From: Actinoplanes couchii
GTDB lineage: Bacteria > Actinomycetota > Actinomycetes > Mycobacteriales > Micromonosporaceae
NCBI RefSeq assembly: GCF_016862075.1
Contig: NZ_BOMG01000121.1
Span: 1-61,087 of the forward strand
Reading direction: 5' to 3'
Length of the DNA stretch: 61,087 bases
Below, piece after piece: positions 44,986 through 52,738 of this stretch (its first letter is position 1; the number at the start of each line of letters is the position of its first letter). The position numbers were made by a program, and so were the translations under genes. The notes beneath the pieces were generated by a model, which was not told the origin of the DNA, did not search any database, and worked only from the letters and a program-made list of their open reading frames with translations.

Positions 44986-46354
44986 CGACCTCGTCCTCGC
45001 GATCGACCAGGGCACCAGCTCCACCAAATGCCTGCTGGTCGATCCCTCGGGCACTGTGGTCGCCACCGGATCGGCGCCGGTGCCGATCCGGTACCCGCGG
45101 CCGGGCTGGGTGGAGCAGAACGCGGACGAGATCCTGACGAGCGTGCTCACGGCGGCCGGTCAGTGCCTGGCCGAGATCCCACGCGGCCGTGTATGCGCGG
45201 TCGGGTTAAGCACACAGCGCGAATCGGCGGTGGTGTGGGACAGGCGGACCGGCGAGCCGGCCGGGCCGGTGCTGGGATGGCAGGACCAGCGGGCGCTGCC
45301 CATCTGCGACGCTCTACGGAAAAAAGGACAAGCGGCCCGCGTACGGGAAATCAGCGGGTTGCCCCTGGACCCGATGTTCAGTGCGGCCAAGCTGCGGTGG
45401 TTGCTCGATGAGACACCGCACGCGGCAGTGGGCACGATCGACTCGTGGCTGCTGTACGCCCTGACTGGCAGCCACCAGGTCGAGTCGGGGAACGCGTCGC
45501 GCACGCAACTGCTCGACGTGCGCGCCGGGACCTGGAGCCCGGAACTGCTCGACCTGTTCGGCATTCCCTCGACCGCCGTGCCAGTTGTCACGGCGTCATC
45601 CGGCAACCTCGGGCACATCGGGGCGCACCGAGGAGTACTGGCCGGGTTGCCGATCACCGCTGTGCTCGGCGACTCGCACGCCGCACTCTATGCCCATGGG
45701 GCCCGGACTGACGGTGGCGTCAAGGTCACCTACGGAACGGGCTCGTCGGTCATGCGACTCGGCGAGCCGCTCTCGGAGGGCGTCTGTTCGACCATCGCTT
45801 GGAACGATGCTTTGGCGGCGGAGGGCAACATCCGGTCGTCCGGCGCGACCGTCGCGTGGCTGGCTTCGCTGTTGGGCGTCGACCCCGACCTGATCGGGCA
45901 CATGGCTGCCGGTACCGCTAGTGACGGGGTGGTCCTGGTGCCGGGCTTCGGTGGGCTGGCCGCGCCGTGGTGGGACGACACCGCGGTGGGGTTGATCAGC
46001 GGGCTGACGCTGGGAACTCGTCCGGAACAGCTGGCCCGGGCCACCATCGAGTCGATCGCCCACCAGGTGGCCGACGTCGTGGACGTGATGGGCCCGGTCG
46101 ACGCTTTGCTGGCCGACGGCGGCGCGAGCGGGAACGACGTGCTCATGCAGATCCAAGCCGACCTCACGGGGGTACCCGTCCTGCGGGCCCGGTCCACCAA
46201 CCTCTCCGCCCTCGGCGCCGCGTTCCTGGCCGGAGGTTTCACCACGCCCATCTCCTACGACGAGTTCCGTCCCCAGCCGGGCGACGCCGCCGCGCAGCGC
46301 TCCGCGTGGCGCGCGGCGGTGGCCCGGGCCCGCACCCCTCACCACAGGAGCTGA
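44978..46354 (+). CDS. FGGY-family carbohydrate kinase, candidate apulose kinase
   Basis: 458 residues. Actin-like ATPase fold with the phosphate-binding AIDQGTSSTK (8-17), STQRESAVVWD, VLGWQDQRA, the catalytic-Asp region LGDSHAALYAHGA, KVTYGTGSSVM, and the adenosine motif LLADGGASGNDVLMQIQADL. It phosphorylates a keto-sugar or polyol. Between a split transketolase and a TIM-barrel isomerase, the best fit is a keto-pentose such as D-apulose. Xylulokinase or erythritol-kinase activity cannot be excluded from sequence alone. Confidence 0.85.
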   Translation: MSDDLVLAIDQGTSSTKCLLVDPSGTVVATGSAPVPIRYPRPGWVEQNADEILTSVLTAAGQCLAEIPRGRVCAVGLSTQRESAVVWDRRTGEPAGPVLGWQDQRALPICDALRKKGQAARVREISGLPLDPMFSAAKLRWLLDETPHAAVGTIDSWLLYALTGSHQVESGNASRTQLLDVRAGTWSPELLDLFGIPSTAVPVVTASSGNLGHIGAHRGVLAGLPITAVLGDSHAALYAHGARTDGGVKVTYGTGSSVMRLGEPLSEGVCSTIAWNDALAAEGNIRSSGATVAWLASLLGVDPDLIGHMAAGTASDGVVLVPGFGGLAAPWWDDTAVGLISGLTLGTRPEQLARATIESIAHQVADVVDVMGPVDALLADGGASGNDVLMQIQADLTGVPVLRARSTNLSALGAAFLAGGFTTPISYDEFRPQPGDAAAQRSAWRAAVARARTPHHRS

Positions 46355-46359
46355 ACACC

Positions 46360-47340
46360 ATGACCGAGTACCCCCGCTTCGGAGCCGGCCTCTGGCACTT
46401 CGCCACCTACGTCGACCGCTATGCCTCCGATGGTTACGGCCCGGCGCGCACCACGCTCGACGCGATCGAACTTGCCGGGCAGGTGGACGACCTCTCGGTG
46501 GTCGACCTCAACTACCCCTTCACACCCGGCGTCGGTCTCAGTGAGGTCAAGGACGCACTGACCGCCCAGGGACTGTCCGCGATCGGCATCACACCCGAGA
46601 TCTACCTGCGGAAGTTCAGCCGCGGCTCGTTCACCAACCCCGATCCCGGCGTACGCAAGGTGGCCCTCGATCTGATGCACGAGGCGGCGGGCGTCGTGCG
46701 CGAACTGGGCGCCGACTACGTGAAGATCTGGCCCGGGCAGGATGGCTGGGACTACCCGTTCCAGGTCGACCACCGCACGCTGTGGAAGCTCGCCGTGGAG
46801 GGGATGCGGGAGCTGGCGGGCGCACACCCGGACCTGAAGTTCGCGATCGAGTACAAGCCGCGCGAGCCGCGGGTGAAGATGACGTGGGACTCGGCCGCCC
46901 GCTCGTTGCTGGGCATCCAGGAGATCGGACTGGACAACGTGGGCATCCTGCTCGACTTCGGGCACAGCCTGTACGGTGGGGAGTCACCCTCGGACGCGGC
47001 CCAGCTGATCATCGACCACGGCCGGCTGTACGGGATGGACGTCAACGACAACTTGCGCGGCTGGGACGACGACCTCGTGGTCGGCACGGTCCACCTCACC
47101 GAGCTCTTCGAGTTCTTCTACACGCTGCGCAAGAACAACTGGGACGGGGTGTGGCAGCTCGACCAGTTCCCGTTCCGCGAGGACAGCGTCGACGCGGCCA
47201 ACACGGCCATCGGGACGCTGAAGCGGATCTACCGGGCACTGAACCGCCTCGACACGACCGCACTGGCCGAGGCCCAGGAGCGGCAGGACGCCATGGCGGC
47301 GCAGCGGATCGTCCAGAACGCGCTTTTCGGGGAGCTGTGA
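46360..47340 (+). CDS. TIM-barrel sugar isomerase, candidate apiose isomerase
   Basis: 326 residues from ATG 46360 with AGGAG upstream. Xylose-isomerase-like TIM barrel (AP-endonuclease 2 superfamily): RFGAGLWHFATYVDRY at the N-terminus, VKIWPGQDGWDYPFQ, the metal-ligand strands FAIEYKPREPRVKM and GILLDFGHSLYGGESP, MDVNDNLRGWDDDLVVG, and WQLDQFPFREDSVDAAN. This layout matches sugar isomerases that convert a free aldose to ketose; D-apiose isomerase belongs to this fold. It overlaps the DUF1593 gene by one base. The specific substrate is inferred from operon context. Confidence 0.82.
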   Translation: MTEYPRFGAGLWHFATYVDRYASDGYGPARTTLDAIELAGQVDDLSVVDLNYPFTPGVGLSEVKDALTAQGLSAIGITPEIYLRKFSRGSFTNPDPGVRKVALDLMHEAAGVVRELGADYVKIWPGQDGWDYPFQVDHRTLWKLAVEGMRELAGAHPDLKFAIEYKPREPRVKMTWDSAARSLLGIQEIGLDNVGILLDFGHSLYGGESPSDAAQLIIDHGRLYGMDVNDNLRGWDDDLVVGTVHLTELFEFFYTLRKNNWDGVWQLDQFPFREDSVDAANTAIGTLKRIYRALNRLDTTALAEAQERQDAMAAQRIVQNALFGEL

Positions 47341-48848
47341 TGCGTCTACGCGCTTTTGCTACGGCCGTTGTCGTCGGCGCAGGCGTCTTATCGGTTTCGG
47401 CTTCTGCTTCTGCTTCTTGGTCCGCGTCGAAGCCGCGTACGGTCGTCACCACCGACATGGAGTCGGACGACATCGCTTCGTTAGTGCGCTATCTCCTCTA
47501 TACCAACGAGTTGGACACCAGGGGCATCGTCTACACCAGTAGCAAGTTCCACTGGGCCGGGGATGGCCAGGGAACCGAGTTCTTCCTGCCCAACCGCGAA
47601 TACAAGACGCCGCAGACGTCGTGGCGCTGGACCGGGAACACGACCATCGAGGATCAGCTGATCCCTTCGTACGCCAAAGTTTATCCGAACCTGCGCCGGC
47701 ACGACCCGGCCTACCCCAGCCCGGGCGAGCTCAAGTCCCTTGTCAAGCTCGGCAACATCGACTTCGAGGGGGAGATGACCAAAGACACAGCGGGCTCGAA
47801 CCTGATCCGGGATCTGTTGCTGGACAATGATCGGCGGCCACTGTATCTGCAGGCCTGGGGTGGAACCAGCACCATCGCACGAGCGTTGAAGTCGATCGAG
47901 GAACGCTACCGGTCGTCGCCGCGGTGGGCGTCGGTCAAGGCAGCCGTCTCGGGGAAGGCGGTCATCCTGGCCAGCGGATTCCAGGACGAGACGTACGCGA
48001 ACTACATCTCACAGGCCTGGCCGGCGATCCGCGTCGACGAGCTCTCGGCGGGCTACGCCACGTGGGGTTTCAACTGCAACAACAACGGGCAGGGCAACGT
48101 ACGGGGTCTGCCGGCCGACCGGTTCTATTTCACCGGGGCCTGGATCAAGCGGAACATTCAGATCGGGCCGTGGGGTTCGCTTTACCGGTCGTGGCTCGAC
48201 GGCCAGACCACGCCGGGCGATCCGCTCGACGTCTTCGGCGACCCGGTCAAGGCACCGGGCGGCTGGTGCAAGCCGATGGCCGAGTACGACTTTCTGTCCG
48301 AAGGTGACAACGTCGTCTTCAACCAGCTCCTGCGAACGGGCTTGCAGAAGCCGGCCGACCCGGCCACCGGCGGCTGGGGTGGACGGGCGTATCAGGTCAG
48401 CGAGTCGCCCAACCTGTGGCGGCTGATTCCGGCCGAGAAGGACGCGACCGGCGCCGACGTGGCCAACCTGACCACGTTGCGCTGGGCAGGGGCGGCCCAG
48501 AACGACTTCGCCGCCCGCATCCAGTGGACGCTGACGTCCCGGTACTCGGCCGGCAATCACCCGCCGTCGGTCCGGGTGGCCGGTCCCGGCACAGTCAAGG
48601 CCCGCCCCGGCGCAACGGTGCGGCTCTCCGCCCGTACATCGGACCCTGACCACGCCCGCGTCAGCACGACGTGGTGGCAGTACCCCGAGGAAGGCGCTTA
48701 CCCCGGCACCGTGACCACCTCCGGCGGCAAGGTAACCGTCCCGGTCGACGCCAAGCCCGGCCAGACCATCTCGGTCATCCTGCAGGGCACCGACAACGGC
48801 GAGCACCCCCTGACTCGTTACGACCGGGTGACCATTCGCGTCGGCTGA
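47340..48848 (+). CDS. Secreted DUF1593 nucleoside-hydrolase-like protein
   Basis: 502 residues from ATG 47340 (GGGGAG upstream, one-base overlap with the isomerase). A Sec signal ends near SASAS. The DUF1593 domain has an IUNH-like metal strand RTVVTTDMESDDIASLVRYLLY, DTRGIVYTSSKFHW, PLYLQAWGGTSTIARAL and DELSAGYATWGFNCNNNGQG. From about residue 405 a C-terminal Ig/beta-sandwich-type domain follows (PPSVRVAGPGTVKARPGATVRLSARTSDPD). DUF1593 proteins are of unknown specificity. As last gene of a pentose operon it is a candidate extracellular glycosidase that frees the furanose sugar for uptake. Confidence 0.85.
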   Translation: MRLRAFATAVVVGAGVLSVSASASASWSASKPRTVVTTDMESDDIASLVRYLLYTNELDTRGIVYTSSKFHWAGDGQGTEFFLPNREYKTPQTSWRWTGNTTIEDQLIPSYAKVYPNLRRHDPAYPSPGELKSLVKLGNIDFEGEMTKDTAGSNLIRDLLLDNDRRPLYLQAWGGTSTIARALKSIEERYRSSPRWASVKAAVSGKAVILASGFQDETYANYISQAWPAIRVDELSAGYATWGFNCNNNGQGNVRGLPADRFYFTGAWIKRNIQIGPWGSLYRSWLDGQTTPGDPLDVFGDPVKAPGGWCKPMAEYDFLSEGDNVVFNQLLRTGLQKPADPATGGWGGRAYQVSESPNLWRLIPAEKDATGADVANLTTLRWAGAAQNDFAARIQWTLTSRYSAGNHPPSVRVAGPGTVKARPGATVRLSARTSDPDHARVSTTWWQYPEEGAYPGTVTTSGGKVTVPVDAKPGQTISVILQGTDNGEHPLTRYDRVTIRVG

Positions 48849-48946
48849 TCGACGCACAGTCCTTTCCCTGCCAGTGGAGTTGGACGGGCGTTCTCTCGAC
48901 ATGGCGAGAGGCGCCCGTCTCCGACGCGCCGTCCGGCCGGGCCAGC

Positions 48947-48968
48947 AAGTGGAGAAGTGATTCCACTT
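48947..48968. promoter_or_regulatory. Perfect TetR operator AAGTGGA-N8-TCCACTT
   Basis: A 22-bp dyad ending 19 bp before the TetR start at 48988. It has the same arms as the sites at 51638 and 51681. Confidence 0.8.
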
Positions 48969-48987
48969 GTCTCGCTATGCTGGTGGA

Positions 48988-49653
48988 ATGCTGCAGAAGC
49001 CCTCGGCGGTGGACCGTGACCTACGCGTCGATGCTGAACGTAACCGCGGCCGCATCCTGGACGCCGCACGGGTTGTCTTCTCCGAGCAGGGGCTACAGGC
49101 ACCGATGATCGCGGTGGCCCGGCGTGCCGGCGTCGGTATCGCCACCCTGTTCCGTCGGTTCCCTACCCGCGACGATCTGATCACCGCAGTCTTCGCCGAC
49201 AAGATGCAGGCCTACGCCCACGTCGTCGAGGTAGGACTGGCTGACCCGGACCCGTGGCACGGCTTCTGTCGTTGTGTGGAGACCATCTGCCAGATGCAGG
49301 CCGACGACCGCGGTTTCACCGATGTGCTGACTGTGGTCTTCCCGTCCGCGGCCGCGTTCGAGGCCGAACGCAACCGGGCCGCCGCCCGTTTCACCGAGCT
49401 CATCGAGAAGGCCAAGGCCACCGGCAAGCTGCGCGACGACTTCGTCCACCAGGACATGATCATGGTGTTGATGGCCAACGCCGGTGTCCTCGCCGCGACC
49501 ACCGAAGCCGCCCAGGAAACCTGGCGGCGGCTGGTCGCCTACCTGATCCAGTCGTTCACCGCCGAAGCAGCCGCGCCGCTGCCACCTCCGGCCACACCCG
49601 AAGAGGTGACCGAGTCCCTCGTACGCCGTAGCGGGGCACAAGCCGAAGCCTGA
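48988..49653 (+). CDS. TetR-family repressor (paralogue 2)
   Basis: 221 residues from ATG 48988; a TTG at 48967 would fall inside the operator and is rejected. HTH region RRAGVGIATLFRRFPTRDDLITAVFADKM, then DPDPWHGFCRCVETICQMQADDRGFTDVL and IMVLMANAGVLAATTEAA, closely parallel to the proteins at 9436 and 51720. It lies head-on to the convergent NmrA-like gene at 49679. Autoregulation through the operator just upstream is very likely. Its other targets are probably the neighbouring oxidoreductases. Confidence 0.9.
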   Translation: MLQKPSAVDRDLRVDAERNRGRILDAARVVFSEQGLQAPMIAVARRAGVGIATLFRRFPTRDDLITAVFADKMQAYAHVVEVGLADPDPWHGFCRCVETICQMQADDRGFTDVLTVVFPSAAAFEAERNRAAARFTELIEKAKATGKLRDDFVHQDMIMVLMANAGVLAATTEAAQETWRRLVAYLIQSFTAEAAAPLPPPATPEEVTESLVRRSGAQAEA

Positions 49654-49678
49654 GCCGGACCACCGCCGGTCGCCGGAA

Positions 49679-50527
49679 TCAGACCTGGCGTAGACCTTCG
49701 ACCAGCGACATCGTCGGGTGCCCGATCAGCCGGCTCAGGCCGTCCCCGGTGCGGGCCATGATGCCGGCGCCCAGATTGCCGTCGAGGGCGGCCAGGAATC
49801 CGGCGGTTCCCTCGTCCAGGCCGGCCTGGGTCAGGACGGTGCTGTACTGCTCGCCGGAAACGGACTGGTAAGTGATCGGCGTACCGAGTACCTCGGTCAT
49901 GGCGGCGGCGAGATCGACGTAGGTGTAGTCCCGGTCGCCGCTGAGGTCGTACGTACGATTGTCATGGCCGTCGCCGGTGATCACCGTGGCCAAGGCTTCG
50001 GCGAAGTCACGGCGCCCGGCCGGCGCGATCCGCCCGTCACCGGCGGCGGCGAGGAAAACGCCGTTCGATGCGGCACCCTGCATGGCTTGGATGTAGTTCT
50101 CGATGTACCAGCCGTTACGCAGGATCGTGAAGGTCAGCCCGGATGCCTTGAGGTCGTCCTCGGTGGCCTTGTGGTCGGCGCCGAGCGCGAAGGTCGGGTC
50201 GTCGATGCGCAGGCCGCTGGTGTAATAGAGGTGCCGGACACCAGCGGCCTTGGCCGCGCCGATGACGTTCTGGTGTTGCTGCAGCCGGTCGGGCTCGATA
50301 CCGGAGATGAGGACCACCCGGTCGTGGCCGGCGATCGCCCGGTGCACCTGTTCGGTGTCACCGAGCTCGACCTGGACGGTGCCATAGCCGTTGATGGCCA
50401 GGGTGTCGAGGACGTCCTTTCTGCGGCCTGCCGCGGTGATGTCGGCGGCGGCGAGGCCGCGCTTCTGAATTTCGGGCAAGAGCAGGCGGCCGAGTTTGCC
50501 AGTGGCGCCGAGGACGAGAACGGACAT
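49679..50527 (-). CDS. NmrA-like NAD(P)-binding protein (QorB type)
   Basis: 282 residues of the atypical SDR group: nucleotide motif VLGATGKLGR at the N-terminus, ITAAGRR, VVLISGIEPDR, AGVRHLYYTSGLRID, ILRNGWYIENYI and DLSGDRDYTYVDLAAAM. This layout is shared with NAD(P)H:quinone reductase QorB and NmrA-like redox sensors. The Tyr of a classical SDR site is not obvious. It lies between two TetR genes and next to an MDR quinone reductase, suggesting a role in quinone or electrophile handling. Confidence 0.87.
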   Translation of the reverse strand: MSVLVLGATGKLGRLLLPEIQKRGLAAADITAAGRRKDVLDTLAINGYGTVQVELGDTEQVHRAIAGHDRVVLISGIEPDRLQQHQNVIGAAKAAGVRHLYYTSGLRIDDPTFALGADHKATEDDLKASGLTFTILRNGWYIENYIQAMQGAASNGVFLAAAGDGRIAPAGRRDFAEALATVITGDGHDNRTYDLSGDRDYTYVDLAAAMTEVLGTPITYQSVSGEQYSTVLTQAGLDEGTAGFLAALDGNLGAGIMARTGDGLSRLIGHPTMSLVEGLRQV

Positions 50528-50701
50528 GACAGGTCGCTCCTGATGGTGACTTGACGGAGGGCGGATCCGGGGTCTTTCCCGATGAAGGGGCCGAGCCGGT
50601 TGGCCGCGGGCAGGTTCAGCCCGAGCTCGCCGAATAGGTCGGCACCGCCGATGAGCTGTGCGGCGTCGCTGGAGGTGTCCTGGTTCCAGGGCAGCTCTGC
50701 G

Positions 50702-51619
50702 TCAGACTGTGATGGCAATCTTGCCGAGGGTGCCGCCGGCGAAGTCGTCGAACGCGGCGGGCACCTCGGCCAGGGTGTAGCTCTTGGCGACCGGCACGGT
50801 GAGACGGCCGGCCGCGAGGTCGGCGGCGAGCCGGTCCAGGGTTGCGGGTGCCGGGTTGGCGTAGACGAAGGTCGCGGCCGGGTGCTGGTCGGCGCCGAAA
50901 CCGAGGAGGGAGGCGAGCCGGCCCTTCTCGGTCAGCAATGCGGCCAGAGTAGCGCCGTCTCCGGCCAGGTGCAGGATCACGTTGACGCCGTCCGGGCTCA
51001 CCGCGCGCACCTGGGCCGGCACGTCACCGGAGTGGTCGACGACCTCGTGCGCGCCGAGGCCACGGACGAAGTCCGTCTCCGCACCCGGGCGGGCGGTGGC
51101 GATCACCGTGGCGCCGGCGGCGACGGCGTACTGGATCGCGATCGCGCCGACGCCACCGGTCGCGCCGCTGATCAGGACGGTCTCACCCGACTGCGGCGCG
51201 GTCGCGGCGAGAGTGTCGACGGCGGCGGTTCCCGCCAGCCCGAGCGCGCCGGCGGACTTCGGGTCGGCGCCCTCGGGTAGCTTGGCCAGGCCGACCTGCT
51301 CGCTGACGGTCACGTACTCGCCGAAGCCCCCGTCGCCGAGGTAGGCCTTGGTGACCACACCGAACACCGGGTCACCCGGCTGGTAGGAGGTCACGCCTTC
51401 ACCGATCGCCTCGACGACGCCGGCGAAGTCCTTGCCCAGCACCACCGGGTAGCGGTGCTCCATCATGGCGGCCAGGTGGCCGCCGGCCACGGACAGGTCG
51501 AAGCCGTTGACCGACGACGCCTGCACGCGGACCAGGACCTCACCGGCGGCCGGCTGCGGCGTCGGCAGCTCGGTCAACGTCGGCTGGGCGCCCTGCGCGG
51601 AAAGAGCGATTGCCTGCAT
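50702..51619 (-). CDS. MDR-family NADPH:quinone oxidoreductase-like enzyme
   Basis: 305 residues. Zinc-free medium-chain dehydrogenase/reductase: N-terminal GroES-like domain (VRVQASSVNGFDLSVAGG, VLGKDFAGVVEAIGEGV), then the Rossmann domain with ISGATGGVGAIAIQYA, GLGAHEVVDH, and the C-terminal YTLAEVPAAFDDFAGGTLGKIAITV. It lacks the Cys ligands of zinc alcohol dehydrogenases. Its start faces the TetR gene at 51720 across two perfect operators, making it the most direct target of that repressor. The 174-bp gap to 50527 holds no recognised gene. Confidence 0.92.
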   Translation of the reverse strand: MQAIALSAQGAQPTLTELPTPQPAAGEVLVRVQASSVNGFDLSVAGGHLAAMMEHRYPVVLGKDFAGVVEAIGEGVTSYQPGDPVFGVVTKAYLGDGGFGEYVTVSEQVGLAKLPEGADPKSAGALGLAGTAAVDTLAATAPQSGETVLISGATGGVGAIAIQYAVAAGATVIATARPGAETDFVRGLGAHEVVDHSGDVPAQVRAVSPDGVNVILHLAGDGATLAALLTEKGRLASLLGFGADQHPAATFVYANPAPATLDRLAADLAAGRLTVPVAKSYTLAEVPAAFDDFAGGTLGKIAITV

Positions 51620-51637
51620 GATTGCTCCCCATCAAGG

Positions 51638-51659
51638 AAGTGGAATGTGCTTTCCACTT
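51638..51659. promoter_or_regulatory. Perfect TetR operator AAGTGGA-N8-TCCACTT (a)
   Basis: Located 19 bp upstream of the MDR oxidoreductase start (51619) in the divergent gap. Confidence 0.85.
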
Positions 51660-51680
51660 GATGGAGCGACTGTAGCAGAC

Positions 51681-51702
51681 AAGTGGACGATGCTTTCCAC
51701 TT
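51681..51702. promoter_or_regulatory. Perfect TetR operator AAGTGGA-N8-TCCACTT (b)
   Basis: Located 18 bp upstream of the TetR start (51720). The centre lies 43 bp (about four helical turns) from site (a), compatible with cooperative binding. Confidence 0.85.
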
Positions 51703-51719
51703 CCTCGTAAGCTGGGCAC

Positions 51720-52400
51720 ATGAGCTCCCCGCCGGCACCCGAGGCCCCCCGCCACACCGGCCTGCGCATCGACGCGGAACGCAACCGCCAGCGCATCCTC
51801 ACCGTCGCCCGGGAGACCTTCGCCACCCACGGCATCGACGTGCCGATGGAAGAGATCGCCCGCCGCGCCGGGGTCGGCGTCGGCACCCTCTACCGCCGCT
51901 ACCCGACCCGCGGCGACCTCGTCACCGCCGCGTTCGCGACCAAGATGTACGCGTACGCCGACGCCGCCCGGCAGGCCCTGACCGACCCGGACCCCTGGCA
52001 CGGGTTCTGCACCTACGTCGAGCAGATCTGCGCCATGCAGGCCGGCGACCGTGGCTTCACCACCGTGCTGACCATGACCTTTCCGACCGCCAAACAGTTC
52101 GAGGCGGACCGCAGCCGGGCCTTCGCCGATTTCACCACGCTGATCGATCGCGCCAAGGCCGCCGGCGGTCTGCGCGCCGACTTCGTCACCGAGGACATGC
52201 CGGTGTTCCTCATGGCCAACGCGGGCGTGCTGACTGTCACCTCCGACGCCGCCCCCGACGTCTGGCGCCGCCTCGTCGGTTACCTCATTCAGGCCTGCGC
52301 CGCCCGAACCGCACAACCGCTGCCCGACCCGCCTGCACCCCGGCAGATGTACCGGGCGATGCTCCGCGCCACCCATCACCAACGCGCCGGGAAACGATGA
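51720..52400 (+). CDS. TetR-family repressor (paralogue 3)
   Basis: 226 residues. HTH RRAGVGVGTLYRRYPTRGDLVTAAFATKM, then DPDPWHGFCTYVEQICAMQAGDRGFTTVL and PVFLMANAGVLTVTSDAA. It is paralogous to the proteins at 9436 and 48988 along its whole length. It is divergent from the MDR oxidoreductase with two perfect operators between them, so it should repress both. Members of this architecture usually respond to small electrophiles or quinones; that is inference. Confidence 0.92.
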   Translation: MSSPPAPEAPRHTGLRIDAERNRQRILTVARETFATHGIDVPMEEIARRAGVGVGTLYRRYPTRGDLVTAAFATKMYAYADAARQALTDPDPWHGFCTYVEQICAMQAGDRGFTTVLTMTFPTAKQFEADRSRAFADFTTLIDRAKAAGGLRADFVTEDMPVFLMANAGVLTVTSDAAPDVWRRLVGYLIQACAARTAQPLPDPPAPRQMYRAMLRATHHQRAGKR

Positions 52401-52738
52401 CACCAGAGGCGATCAGCTGCGCGACGTGGATGCCGGTGCCGGAGTTGTTCGGCATCCGGGTAGCACCTGCCATACCGCGCTGAGCGGGCCGAGGACGGCG
52501 AACTTTACCGCCACGACCAGGACACCGACGGCGGTTCCACCACCGGCTCGAGGAACTCCTGATACGGAAGGAACGGAAGGTCGTCCCGGTGAATCCCTGA
52601 GCGCTTTCGACTGGCAGTTTCCTGAGAAACAAGGGGGTACTGCCATTACCTGTATCGGCAGCCTCTTCCTACCGGCCGCGCCGATCGCTTCGATTGTCTG
52701 ATCGAATGCGGCATCGAATACCGGGAGACAAATCGTTG
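52401..52738. other. Gene-free stretch upstream of the multicopper oxidase
   Basis: No convincing coding frame on either strand. Near its right end, 52689-52706, a perfect TTCGAT-N6-ATCGAA inverted repeat lies 33 bp before the oxidase start codon and may be an operator, for instance for a copper- or redox-responsive regulator. No regulator gene is adjacent. Confidence 0.4.

Noticed and set aside
50528..50701. Minus-strand frame reading LIGGADLFGELGLNLPAANRLG between the NmrA-like and MDR genes
   Set aside because: Protein-like but short, without a start/RBS or an assignable family, so it is not called as a gene.
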